Virus record (IMG/VR): IMGVR_UViG_3300027747_001613
Span: 1-22,806 of that record
DNA: 22,806 nt
Origin: a virus
Direction: 5' to 3' (one strand)
Positions 7,790 through 16,021 of this stretch are shown piece by piece. A program made the position numbers and the translations under genes. The stretch's first letter is position 1. Each line of letters opens with the position of its first letter. The notes beneath the pieces are model-generated. The model had not been told where the DNA came from. It searched no databases and worked only from the letters and a program-made list of their open reading frames with translations.

Positions 7790-9802
7790 TTATTTGTATT
7801 GAACATCAAACCAGCAATCAGAAGAACCAACTGTTAATGTTGGACCAGTGCTTGAGTTACAAACAGTTATACCTCCTGGTGAAAAATATCTACCATATGG
7901 AGTTAAGTCTAAACTAAAGTTACTTGACGCAGGTACTATGAATATCAGAACAGGAACTGCTCCATTACTAGGTAGAGATGCCGCATTATGGACTTGAATA
8001 AACTGAGAACTTGTTTTGCTGTTAAACCCTGTGATAGAATATAGCGTACCAGCAGAGGTTTTAGCAACTAAACTTGATACATATTGCGTAGTAGTTGCAT
8101 TTGATGGAGAATATGTAGCTGCTGATTGTGGAGTTGCTGCTGTCTGTACCGTTTGGTTAGCGGCAATAGCAACAGTTGCGTTTAAGTTAGCAGCGGTTGC
8201 TTGAGTGACTGCAATTGTCTGAGAGGCAGCTACGTTAACAGTACCAATAACTTTTGTAGTCTCGGCAGTAAGTACAACTGTACCTATCGAGTTCGATCCA
8301 CTTGCAAGCGCAGGCAGAGAAGCTAATGATACTGGTTGTGTTGCTTGATAGAATGTGCCAGTAACTGGAACAGCACTAGCTCTTAACTGAGTATCTGTCA
8401 ATGGACCAGTAACTTCTACTGACGCTGCAATTGATACTGGTTGTGTTGCTTGATAGAATGTGCCAGTAACTGCAATTGACTGAGAGGCGGCAATTTCAAC
8501 AGCACCAATAGTTACTCCAGAGTTTGCTGCTAGCTTACCAATAGCATTAGTACCTGCTGATAATGCTGGTAATGATGCTAATGATACTGGTTGTGTTGCT
8601 TGATAGAATGTGCCAGTAACTGGAATGGCACTAGCTCTTAACTGAGTATCCGTTAATGGCCCAGAAACAGGTTGTGTTGCTTGATAGAATGTGCCCGTGA
8701 CTGCCACGCTATCATTAGTAGCAATTGTAACTCTTTGAGTACCAGCGTCACGAACACCCGTATTCATTGAAATTGCTTGACCACCCAATTGACTCAAGTT
8801 AGTTACAGTAGATACTGTGTCAATATTACCAATTGAATTTGTTCCCGCAGGAATAGCGTTAATTGTGACAGTGCCAGAAACAGGTTGTATTGTCTGCCAG
8901 AATGTTCCTGAAACTGGAACAGCACTACCTCTTAATTCAGCATTTGTTAAAGGACCAGAAACAGGTTGTGTTGTCTGCCAGAAAGTGCCAGATACTGGCT
9001 GAGTGACTGAAGATCCATCTACTCTTAATGCACCACTAGTAGTTAAACTTAATGCGTTATCAAATCCATTTGTATATGTAGGTGCAGTTGTTGTAACTGC
9101 ACCATATACTTTACTTTGAAAGTTATTAGGAGTGCTCGATGTAACTGTTATGGATTCTAATGCTGTTAATGATACTGTTCCAAGATCTACTGTTCCAGGC
9201 ACAGTTATGCTAATATTCTCTAGAGCTGCAAGTGATGTTGCCCCAAGCTCAACTATACCTGTAACAGTAGCATTTAGGTTGGCTGCAGTTGCTTGAGTTA
9301 CTGCAAAACTAGTATTAGTGATAGAACCAATTGCGTTGGCGCCTGGTGGAATTGAATTGATGCTAACAGTACCAGATATTGGCTGAGTTGCTTGCCAGAA
9401 AGTTCCAGATACAGGAACGGTATCATCTGTTGCAATCGTAACTCTTTGAGTGCCAGCATCACGAACACCTGTATTCATAGAAACTGGTGTACCACCTAAT
9501 TGAGATAGATTAGTAACAGTTGATACTGTGGCAATATTACCAATAGAATTAGTGCCAGTTGCTAATGCTGGTAATGACGCTAATGATACTGGAACAGCAC
9601 TAGCTCTTAACTGAGTATCCGTTAATGGTCCAGAAACAGGTTGTGTTGTCTGCCAGAATGTACCCGTGACTGCAACTGGTGGTTGATTTGTTGCAAGAAC
9701 TACACGCTGCGTTCCTGCAGAAGCATTGCCAGTATTTGTATCGACTGCAGTGCCAGAAACCTTCTTAAGATCAAGCGATGGATTTGAAGAACCTTGTGCC
9801 AT
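7790..9802 (-). CDS. Repeat-rich virion surface protein with eight GTF(W/Y)Q motifs
   Basis: This 670-aa protein is built from repeats around the motif PV(S/T)GTF(W/Y)Q(A/T)TQPVS, present eight times in roughly residues 40-500, alternating with segments such as G-P-L-T-D-T-Q-L-R-A-S and L-A-S-L-P-A-L. The first four copies carry Trp (GTFWQ), the last four Tyr (GTFYQ). A longer unit containing T-V-T-N-L-S-Q-L-G-G and S-M-N-T-G-V-R-D-A-G-T-Q-R-V appears twice, 711 bp (237 residues) apart, pointing to an internal duplication. The last 110 residues are non-repetitive and look like a compact beta domain (S-I-T-G-F-N-S-K-T to D-C-W-F-D-V-Q-Y-K). Proteins with this repeat style occur in many environmental tailed phages, usually beside small beta proteins. 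GAGG precedes the start. A shaft plus distal domain is inferred; the partner is unknown. Confidence 0.72.
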   Translation of the reverse strand: MAQGSSNPSLDLKKVSGTAVDTNTGNASAGTQRVVLATNQPPVAVTGTFWQTTQPVSGPLTDTQLRASAVPVSLASLPALATGTNSIGNIATVSTVTNLSQLGGTPVSMNTGVRDAGTQRVTIATDDTVPVSGTFWQATQPISGTVSINSIPPGANAIGSITNTSFAVTQATAANLNATVTGIVELGATSLAALENISITVPGTVDLGTVSLTALESITVTSSTPNNFQSKVYGAVTTTAPTYTNGFDNALSLTTSGALRVDGSSVTQPVSGTFWQTTQPVSGPLTNAELRGSAVPVSGTFWQTIQPVSGTVTINAIPAGTNSIGNIDTVSTVTNLSQLGGQAISMNTGVRDAGTQRVTIATNDSVAVTGTFYQATQPVSGPLTDTQLRASAIPVTGTFYQATQPVSLASLPALSAGTNAIGKLAANSGVTIGAVEIAASQSIAVTGTFYQATQPVSIAASVEVTGPLTDTQLRASAVPVTGTFYQATQPVSLASLPALASGSNSIGTVVLTAETTKVIGTVNVAASQTIAVTQATAANLNATVAIAANQTVQTAATPQSAATYSPSNATTTQYVSSLVAKTSAGTLYSITGFNSKTSSQFIQVHNAASLPSNGAVPVLIFIVPASSNFSLDLTPYGRYFSPGGITVCNSSTGPTLTVGSSDCWFDVQYK
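8328..8622. repeat. Three identical 40-bp copies inside the 670-aa gene
   Basis: The same 40-bp sequence occurs at 8328-8367, 8433-8472 and 8583-8622. It encodes the VTGTFYQATQPVS unit. A fourth, shorter copy lies around 8671-8698. Identity at the nucleotide level, including third positions, indicates recent expansion or gene conversion of the Tyr-type units, whereas the Trp-type units upstream in the protein differ. Confidence 0.85.
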
Positions 9803-9803
9803 A

Positions 9804-10133
9804 TTAGCTTACCTCTATACCAAAAGCAGAAAACGATAAATCTGCTGTTCCTGCATATACTCTGATTACATCTGTGCTGGCTAGAGTGATACCAATTGTT
9901 GCTGCATATGTACTACCAATATCTATTGTTTGATCATAATAGATATAATGTTGATTAGCAAGCGTAGCACCTGCTGGAGATACAGCAATTCTAAACGTAG
10001 TTGCTGTCACTCCTCTGTTACAAACTATGATTGTTGATATAGTGGCCGACGTTGCACCTGGAACAGTGTACAATGACGTCATTGTAGTAGCACCTGGCGC
10101 TGATTGACCTAAAACTTTTAATACTTCTGCCAT
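9804..10133 (-). CDS. Small conserved virion protein (109 aa)
   Basis: This protein belongs to a small family seen in many tailed phages: it starts M-A-E-V-L-K-V-L-G-Q-S-A-P, then L-Y-T-V-P-G-A-T-S-A, I-I-V-C-N-R-G, T-T-F-R-I-A-V-S-P-A-G, and H-Y-I-Y-Y-D. The regular beta pattern suggests a single beta-sandwich. Members typically sit beside tail or baseplate genes, and here the gene is between the 428-aa fibre and the 670-aa repeat protein. The start has a GGGAG site (GGGAGCATAATATG) and follows the upstream stop by one base (TAATATG). A minor structural role is inferred from context; the exact place in the virion is unknown. Confidence 0.65.
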   Translation of the reverse strand: MAEVLKVLGQSAPGATTMTSLYTVPGATSATISTIIVCNRGVTATTFRIAVSPAGATLANQHYIYYDQTIDIGSTYAATIGITLASTDVIRVYAGTADLSFSAFGIEVS

Positions 10134-10134
10134 A

Positions 10135-11421
10135 TTATGCTCCCATTAGTAAAAACCGCCCGGCAATATTTGTAGGAAGTCTTGCTACATTGATAATTCC
10201 CGTTGTGATATTATTGGCATCTAAACTGCTATTCGCTGTTAAATACGCATTAGTATCAATTGTATAAGTGTCTGCTGTTGCACCGCGTTTAATGAAACCT
10301 ACACCTGCAGTTGTCATTAATGCAACAAGATTTGTTAATGCTGGACCTACTTTTAAATCTAATGATCTTGATGTCGAAGTATTAGCTGAATAAGCACCAC
10401 TTAATGCTAGAGTGACAGTGTTATTAGTTGCTGCTGCTGCAACTGCACTAATAGTTAGTGCACCATCACCAATAGTTGGAGCACTAGATAGTTGCGAATA
10501 AGGTAAACTTAATGCACTTAATGTTTTAATTGTAGAATTACTCTCTGCAGTAATATTAGTTGCATTGCCAGTTAATGCTCCAACAAATGTAGTTGATGTT
10601 ACACTTGTTAAACCAGTAAGTGTAGTTGACGTAGAACCTAATGATATTGCAGTTGAACCAATTGTAATGCTTGAATTAGATAATTTATCATTATCAATAT
10701 TTCCAGCTAACATTGTATTAGTTACAGTCGCAACATCAGTGGTATAGATACCATTAGTTACAGTTGCAGCATTTCCACCAATTGATAAGTTATTAACTGG
10801 AGTTGTAGAAGAGACTATAAAAGGTGGAGTTCCAGTAGCAACTGTAGAAGTTATAGTATTAAAACTTGGAGTAGAATTAGTAATAAGAGTTACTGTAGAT
10901 CCGGACACAGATGTTCTTATATTAGTATCGCCAATAAATGATAATGTTTCATTTAATAGTCCTACTGATCCAATGCCAGTACTAGCAGATAATGATAAAG
11001 TAAATCCAGATGAAGCATTAAGATTTGCAGCACTAATTGCAGTAATTAATCCTTTAGAGTTTACTGTAATTACTGGAATACTTGAAGCAGAACCATATGA
11101 TCCAGGACTGTTATTTACAGTTGCAAGACGTGCTTCTGCAGTGACATCATTACTTCCATCAAATAGAGGAGATGTATAGTAAATATCACCTGTTATAGAA
11201 ATTGTTCTAGCAGTTGATAATTTAGTAGTAGTAGTAGAATTACCATTAAGTTCTGCAGTAATTGTTCCAGCAGAAAAGTTTCCAGATGCATTACGTTTTA
11301 CTAAAGTAGTAGGTGTATTTGCGTCAGTTGCAGCACCAACTAAAGCTATTAGCGTATTAGATGTTCCAATCCCACCAACAGTAATATTTTTACTATTTTG
11401 ATTACTTAAAATTGCTTTCAT
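10135..11421 (-). CDS. Tail fibre protein (428 aa)
   Basis: The protein has typical shaft repeats of phage tail fibres: T-P-T-T-L-V-K-R-N-A-S-G-N-F-S-A-G-T-I-T-A near the N-terminus, S-I-P-V-I-T-V-N-S-K-G-L-I-T-A-I, and the GNAAT motif near residue 215. Two stretches are closely shared with the fibre at 1-2590: TPPFIVSSTTPVNNLSIGG (identical over 64 bp of DNA) and T-N-T-M-L-A-G-N-I-D-N-D-K-L-S-N-S. The C-terminus (N-I-T-T-G-I-I-N-V-A-R-L-P) has no chaperone or enzymatic domain. Its ATG overlaps the stop of the 111-aa gene by four bases (ATGA), with no strong ribosome site, so translation is probably coupled. With that gene it forms an adaptor/fibre pair like the one at the left end of the window. 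Confidence 0.8.
   Translation of the reverse strand: MKAILSNQNSKNITVGGIGTSNTLIALVGAATDANTPTTLVKRNASGNFSAGTITAELNGNSTTTTKLSTARTISITGDIYYTSPLFDGSNDVTAEARLATVNNSPGSYGSASSIPVITVNSKGLITAISAANLNASSGFTLSLSASTGIGSVGLLNETLSFIGDTNIRTSVSGSTVTLITNSTPSFNTITSTVATGTPPFIVSSTTPVNNLSIGGNAATVTNGIYTTDVATVTNTMLAGNIDNDKLSNSSITIGSTAISLGSTSTTLTGLTSVTSTTFVGALTGNATNITAESNSTIKTLSALSLPYSQLSSAPTIGDGALTISAVAAAATNNTVTLALSGAYSANTSTSRSLDLKVGPALTNLVALMTTAGVGFIKRGATADTYTIDTNAYLTANSSLDANNITTGIINVARLPTNIAGRFLLMGA
10775..10838. repeat. 64-bp tract identical to 2208-2271
   Basis: This is the partner copy in the 428-aa fibre gene. It is immediately followed on the plus-strand left side (10661-10776) by a second block similar to 1425-1547, so two homologous blocks are adjacent here but separated by about 660 bp in the other fibre. 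Confidence 0.95.
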
Positions 11422-11753
11422 GGTATTCTAGTAATTTCTGGATTTATTGTTACGATACCTTCAACTACTCGCATTTTTAAACTATCTAAAACAATTTCAA
11501 CATCATACAAATATCTTCCTGGCTTTATTGCAGAAGAAGCATTTCCTGATAATGCTAGTGTTAAAACACCATTTGCTGGATCTGGTATTTGAGCGATAAA
11601 CGCATACGCAGTGGTTGAACCATAGCTTTTTCTAAATTGTGAGTATATTGAAAATCCTGTAAGATCCATTATACTACCATCATCATTTTGCAATGAAATT
11701 GAGATGATAAAATCAGACCCTTGATCTATATCTAAATAAGATGTCATTGCCAT
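11418..11753 (-). CDS. Small beta-sandwich virion protein (BppU N-terminal-like), adaptor for next fibre
   Basis: This 111-aa protein shows D-L-T-G, a central R-K-S-Y, G-V-L-T-L-A-L-S, G-R-Y-L-Y-D-V-E-I-V and a terminal I-N-P-E-I-T-R-I-P. This layout resembles the N-terminal domain of phage receptor-binding baseplate proteins such as BppU and small proteins that precede fibres elsewhere. It overlaps the downstream 428-aa fibre by ATGA, so the two products are likely made in step and may interact. GAGG is 10 bases upstream of the ATG (GAGGTACCCAATATG). The similarity to the 120-aa protein at 2592-2954, also directly before a fibre, supports a cassette duplication. The family link is from memory and pattern, not from a search. 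Confidence 0.7.
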   Translation of the reverse strand: MAMTSYLDIDQGSDFIISISLQNDDGSIMDLTGFSIYSQFRKSYGSTTAYAFIAQIPDPANGVLTLALSGNASSAIKPGRYLYDVEIVLDSLKMRVVEGIVTINPEITRIP

Positions 11754-11765
11754 ATTGGGTACCTC

Positions 11766-14700
11766 TTATTTGTTTGCAAGTTGATTTTGAAGATCTTGGA
11801 CTTTAGCGTTTAATTCTTTAATTGCCTCAATCATAAGTCCCATCATGTTACCGTATGATACTGAGTAAGTTGTCTCTTCTGAACCAGATACTGCTTCTGG
11901 AAGAACTTTAAGAACTTCTTGCGCAATAACACCAGTTTGTCGTGATATTTCAATATCTGTACGATCAAACGTATAACCATTTAACTGTAAAACTTTGTTT
12001 AGTGCATTCTCAATCTTTTCAATATTAGTTTTAATTCTAATATCTGAAGATGAAGTAATATTACCAGTTGCTAAAATTGATCCAGCGCCAGCAGTTGTAT
12101 CTGAGTCTGTTGTTGTCCCAACAGATAGTCCATAGATAGTAAATCTACCACTGTTATAAGTGCCAGCAGTTATTCCTATATATGGCGCAGCTCCAGTAGC
12201 GCCTATTGAATTTGCTGCTAATCTTATATTTCCATTATTACCAGTGCCAATTCCTTTACCAGAGCTAATGTATACATTTCCTCCATTAGAATTACCTGAA
12301 GGATAGCCATTAGATCCTTGAATGTATATATTACCTCCTGATTGAGATGCGCATTGTGCACTTCCACCATAGATATTAACATCGCCAGGAACTGCTGCTG
12401 CATTTAAAGTATTACCATTACCACCACTAAGAGTAACAGAACCTCCACAAGTTCCACCACCAGAAGTTGCATTAATACCTGATCTACCGCCAGTGATCTG
12501 AACGCTGCCGCCAGCACCAGCACTAGTTGTATCACTGCCCGGGCCGCCATTTAGATAGAGTGTATTGCCTGCGGTTCCAGATGTAATTGGAGCATTTGCA
12601 TTTGCCGATATGCTCAATCCATTAGCAGGATCACCATTGATAGTATTTACAACTAATCCTGTTAGAGTTATTGATGAAGGGATAGCACCAGTCATTGCGC
12701 CTGTGGTGCTGTTATAGCTAATTATTCCTGATGCTGATATTGCAGATCTAGCGCGTGCGTCAGTATAATATAGATTAGTGCCTTCAGAAATATTAGTTGT
12801 GGTTGCTGCAGTTGCACTTAATTGTCCACCAGTTCCTAATGTGACAAATCCAGATGTTCCTACAGTTGGAAGTTTTACTGTTCCATTGACAGTTGTCGTT
12901 ATTGCGCTAGCACCAATAGTAATTGCAGAAGCAGAAGAAGTTCCAATACTAACACTACCAGCAATTCCAAAAGATCCACCTACTCCACCATCAATCTGAA
13001 CATTACCACCACTTCCTGAATTAGTGCTATTTGAACCTCCTTTAATAATTACATTGCCGGGATTTGCACTAGCATTATTTCCAGTACTAGCGCCACCAGT
13101 AATATTGACAGATCCTGCACTACCCGCTGCTGTAGATGTACTAGTACCTGGAGTTATTGAAATGCTATTAGTAGTTAGTCCATCTCCAGTATTCAGTGTA
13201 AGTGAACCAGTCGCACCAGTCGCTGAATTAAGAGTTGTTATTTTGAAACTTACACCAGCTGTGTTAGTTGTTATAATGTTAGCTGTTGCATTACCAAGAG
13301 TAATTGCAGTAGAACCAGATGCAGTTAAACCGCCCGAGAAAGTAGATGCAGTAGTAGTAGTAGCACCACGTCCAGTAACAGTTGAAAGATCATCTGATTC
13401 TGCTGTTAAATACGTATTAGTATCAACTGTTAAGTTACCTGACGCATCTGACTTAACAAATCCTGCAGTCTTAGTTCCTATTTTAGTTAATGAAGAACTA
13501 GTTACTGCACTACCAAGTGTAGTAGAAGAAAGTACTGAAACATTATTAATCTTAAATTCTTTGCCACTTGCAAGATTCCAGTGTTCGCTAGATGTCCAAT
13601 TAGAATTTATATTATCCCAAATAATTGTTTTATTAGTAGCACCTTTTAGTGTAATACCACCACCATTTGCAGTAGCATCGGTTGAACCGCCAATAGTTAA
13701 AGTTGCTCCAATAGCACTTCCCGTGCCAGTCATTGTATTATTTAAAGTAATTTGAGTTGAGCTATCTACGCTTACAACTACAGTGTTTGCAGGTAATGTA
13801 ACTGATGATGCACCACTAAGTGCACTAACTGCTGAGCCTGGAATAATATTTGCAGTGCTTGATAAATTGGTTACAACAGCAGATCCTACTGTTAGATTTC
13901 CTGTTGGTGATACTGAAGTAACACTACCTAGTTCTATATTTTTATCATCTACTGCTATTGTATTGGAATTGATTGTAGTAACTAAACCATTAAGTGTTAA
14001 GCTTCCACCAATAGTTACATCACCAGTGAATGCTCCGGTTGTAGCACTTAATGCGTTTCCATTTATAAAATATGAAGATGTATCTGAAGTTATATTACCA
14101 GAAGCATCTGATTTAAGAACACCTGCAGTAGTGATACCTAATTTTGTTAATGAAGATTTTGTTATTCCAGTTCCAAGAGTATCATAATTAAGTACTGAAG
14201 CATTGTCAATCTTAAATGCTTTATTTGATGGGATATTAAAGTTTTCGCTGGACGTCCAATTTGAGTTAATATTATCCCAAATGATAGTTTTGTCACTAGT
14301 GCCTTTTAATATAATACCACCACCATTTGCAGTAGCATCAGTTGCACCACCAACGTTAAAAGATAAAGAACCAGCAGTGTTTGCAGTTAAAGCAGTAACT
14401 GTAATTTGAGTTAAGCTATCAACACTAGTTATAACTGCATTACTTCCAAAAGCACCTGGAGTACCAGTTGTCTTTGTCAAAGTCATACCCGGAATAAGAC
14501 CAGCCGTTGTATTTGGCGAAGTCATAGTAAGAGTACTAACTGTTGCTGAAGTAGAAATCGTACCAGTTAACGCGCTAACTGCTGAAGCATTACCTATAAA
14601 AACATTAGCATCTACAATAGATAAATTTGTAGAATTAATAGATGTTGAATAGCCACTTACAGATAAATTTCCTGTAATTGCAACATCACCTGAGATAGCT

Positions 14701-14840
14701 CCACCAGTCTTTTCAAACTTTGCACTATCTAATGAAGCAAAATTTGCGTCAACTTCTAGATTAGACAATCCATTTGAATTAACAGTATTACTAGTTGGAA
14801 GTGTAGGATTACTAGATGCTCTATATGTTAGAAATGCCAT
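11766..14840 (-). CDS. Tail fibre with C-terminal S74 self-cleaving chaperone domain
   Basis: This is a 1024-aa fibre. Residues about 45-480 are two copies of a roughly 220-residue unit; the hallmark K-T-I-I-W-D-N-I-N-S-N-W-T-S-S-E occurs once in each, 660 bp apart. A Gly/Ser-rich shaft follows (about 500-680), then a YYTDARARSAIS module near 688 and another Gly-rich region. The C-terminus is an intramolecular chaperone of the S74 type: SDIRIK at 932-937 gives the Ser932/Lys937 dyad with the expected five-residue spacing, followed by N-I-E-K-I, G-Y-T-F, G-V-I-A-Q-E-V, and a coiled coil at 1000-1024. In this family the domain drives trimer folding and then cuts itself off, here predicted before Ser932. 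A TATAAATA site lies 28 bases upstream; the ribosome site is weak (AAAGA). Confidence 0.9.
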   Translation of the reverse strand: MAFLTYRASSNPTLPTSNTVNSNGLSNLEVDANFASLDSAKFEKTGGAISGDVAITGNLSVSGYSTSINSTNLSIVDANVFIGNASAVSALTGTISTSATVSTLTMTSPNTTAGLIPGMTLTKTTGTPGAFGSNAVITSVDSLTQITVTALTANTAGSLSFNVGGATDATANGGGIILKGTSDKTIIWDNINSNWTSSENFNIPSNKAFKIDNASVLNYDTLGTGITKSSLTKLGITTAGVLKSDASGNITSDTSSYFINGNALSATTGAFTGDVTIGGSLTLNGLVTTINSNTIAVDDKNIELGSVTSVSPTGNLTVGSAVVTNLSSTANIIPGSAVSALSGASSVTLPANTVVVSVDSSTQITLNNTMTGTGSAIGATLTIGGSTDATANGGGITLKGATNKTIIWDNINSNWTSSEHWNLASGKEFKINNVSVLSSTTLGSAVTSSSLTKIGTKTAGFVKSDASGNLTVDTNTYLTAESDDLSTVTGRGATTTTASTFSGGLTASGSTAITLGNATANIITTNTAGVSFKITTLNSATGATGSLTLNTGDGLTTNSISITPGTSTSTAAGSAGSVNITGGASTGNNASANPGNVIIKGGSNSTNSGSGGNVQIDGGVGGSFGIAGSVSIGTSSASAITIGASAITTTVNGTVKLPTVGTSGFVTLGTGGQLSATAATTTNISEGTNLYYTDARARSAISASGIISYNSTTGAMTGAIPSSITLTGLVVNTINGDPANGLSISANANAPITSGTAGNTLYLNGGPGSDTTSAGAGGSVQITGGRSGINATSGGGTCGGSVTLSGGNGNTLNAAAVPGDVNIYGGSAQCASQSGGNIYIQGSNGYPSGNSNGGNVYISSGKGIGTGNNGNIRLAANSIGATGAAPYIGITAGTYNSGRFTIYGLSVGTTTDSDTTAGAGSILATGNITSSSDIRIKTNIEKIENALNKVLQLNGYTFDRTDIEISRQTGVIAQEVLKVLPEAVSGSEETTYSVSYGNMMGLMIEAIKELNAKVQDLQNQLANK
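13380..14710. repeat. Internal tandem duplication (period about 660 bp) in the 1024-aa fibre
   Basis: Two diverged copies of a unit lie in tandem. The stretch encoding IIWDNINSNW is at about 14255-14290 and again at about 13595-13630, exactly 660 bp apart, with flanking T-G-.-.-.-G-D-V-.-I, D-A-T-A-N-G-G-G-I-.-L-K-G and K-S-D-A-S-G-N segments also repeated. Third-position differences show that the duplication is not recent. Confidence 0.8.
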
Positions 14841-14867
14841 AGTTTTATCTTTATTGAGTTATTCTAT

Positions 14868-14875
14868 TATTTATA
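14868..14875 (-). promoter_or_regulatory. T4-type late promoter core TATAAATA for the S74 fibre
   Basis: On the minus strand the stop of the glycine-rich protein (TAA, 14876-14878) runs straight into TATAAATA. The 20-bp element TAATATAAATAATAGAATAA (14859-14878) recurs with one change at 16031-16050. T4 geometry would place the transcript start near 14862, giving a leader of about 22 bases before the ATG at 14840. Confidence 0.72.
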
Positions 14876-16021
14876 TTAGGCCGAGGGGTTGCCTGGACCA
14901 GGATCGCCTGGACCAGGAGGACTAGGATCAGTTCCTCCACGATCATTACCATATCCCCATCCACCTGTCACAGTTCCAGCATTTGGATTTGATACATAGC
15001 CACCTCCACCACGAGTACCGCGTGAATACTCATAGACTGGAACTACAATAGGAGGCGGATACGGAATCATTGGACCAGTTACATTACTTAATGATACAAT
15101 TTCAGTTGATGTAGTTGGCGTATTATTTCCATAAACTCTAACCCACGAGCCATTACTTTTTACATATGCTTCGGCTACTTCTGTCCAAGCATTGTTACTT
15201 CTTACTGAAATATATTGAGGTTTTGTCCATGCTCCATCTCGTTTAATGTTTATATCAGTCTGTTTTGATGAAAATATAGCATATCCATTTGCTCCAGCTT
15301 GGCCATTGGCGCCACCAAGACCAGCTAGAATCCATGGATTGTAATAACCTAAGGATGTATAAAAAGTTTGATTATATTGATTATATAGATTATAGCTAAA
15401 ACCAGAAGACCCAGACATTGCACCATAATCAGCAGTAGGTTCAGTACCTCCAGCACCTGATGGTGCTCCTCCACCTCCCCCGCCGGCGCCGCCGCCATCA
15501 CCACGCTTATCTTGCCCTTTACCTCCAGACTCATAGCTTGGTGTTACGCCTAGATAAGATGTATATGATTTTATGAATCCATTGGAATTAACTCCAGCGC
15601 CCCCGCCACCGCCACCTCCAGCAGCTGCGCATATGGTTGTGCCATCAACATATTGTAATATTGTTGCACCTCCACCTCCACCACCTGCACCTGAAGATCC
15701 AGATCCACCAGCATTGCCACCGGTGCCGCCACACCAGCCACCAAGCCATAGATATAGACTATATCCACCAGCCCCTCCGCCGCCGCCTGTGACGTCACTT
15801 TGACCTGGCTGTCCGCCAGAACCTACTATACAGCGTAAACTTTGTCCAGCCAATAGATATACCTGACCAAGCTGTCTATCACCCGGTAATCCATAACTTC
15901 CAGTGCGATAGGCATCATTCCCCCCGCCGCCGCCACCGCCGCCTACTAACGCATAATCTAAAATGCAATTAGAGATGGCAGTTATAGTGTGCGCATATCC
16001 ATCATATGAAAATTCTAGCAT
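14876..16021 (-). CDS. Glycine-rich adhesin-like protein
   Basis: This 381-aa protein begins with a short beta segment (M-L-E-F-S-Y-D-G-Y-A-H-T-I-T), then has many polyglycine runs of 5-8 residues over about residues 28-200, separated by Y/L/Q-containing strands such as L-A-G-Q-S-L-R-C-I-V-G-S-G-G. A middle part carries K-R-D-G-A-W-T-K-P-Q-Y-I-S-V-R and S-N-G-S-W-V-R-V-Y-G. The end is Gly/Pro-rich (S-P-P-G-P-G-D-P-G-P). Four Cys are present. Polyglycine runs of this kind form packed polyglycine II helices in gp38-type adhesins at the tips of some T-even fibres. It lies directly after a fibre gene, the same order as gp37-gp38. I see no direct gp38 homology, so the tip-adhesin role is inferred. 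The Gly codons are strongly GC-rich, making a local GC island. No Shine-Dalgarno is visible. Confidence 0.72.
   Translation of the reverse strand: MLEFSYDGYAHTITAISNCILDYALVGGGGGGGGNDAYRTGSYGLPGDRQLGQVYLLAGQSLRCIVGSGGQPGQSDVTGGGGGAGGYSLYLWLGGWCGGTGGNAGGSGSSGAGGGGGGATILQYVDGTTICAAAGGGGGGGAGVNSNGFIKSYTSYLGVTPSYESGGKGQDKRGDGGGAGGGGGGAPSGAGGTEPTADYGAMSGSSGFSYNLYNQYNQTFYTSLGYYNPWILAGLGGANGQAGANGYAIFSSKQTDINIKRDGAWTKPQYISVRSNNAWTEVAEAYVKSNGSWVRVYGNNTPTTSTEIVSLSNVTGPMIPYPPPIVVPVYEYSRGTRGGGGYVSNPNAGTVTGGWGYGNDRGGTDPSPPGPGDPGPGNPSA

Noticed and set aside
7791-7798. TACAAATA upstream of the 126-aa gene as a late promoter
   Set aside because: It is one base off the core and too close to the ATG at 7780 to allow a transcript start plus a ribosome site. 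The overlapping bases already serve the upstream gene's last codons.
8328-8700. CRISPR-like repeat spacing
   Set aside because: Repeats are coding, in frame, of unequal spacing, and separated by sequence that belongs to the same repeat protein.
13024-13755. Long plus-strand open frame of 243 codons rich in Val, Pro and Leu
   Set aside because: It is fully antisense to the S74 fibre, whose Thr/Asn/Gly-rich codons leave the opposite strand open. Composition is unlike a folded protein and there is no ribosome site or family resemblance.
15573-15803. Plus-strand proline-rich frame
   Set aside because: The proline runs are the complement of the polyglycine codons in the minus-strand gene 14876-16021.
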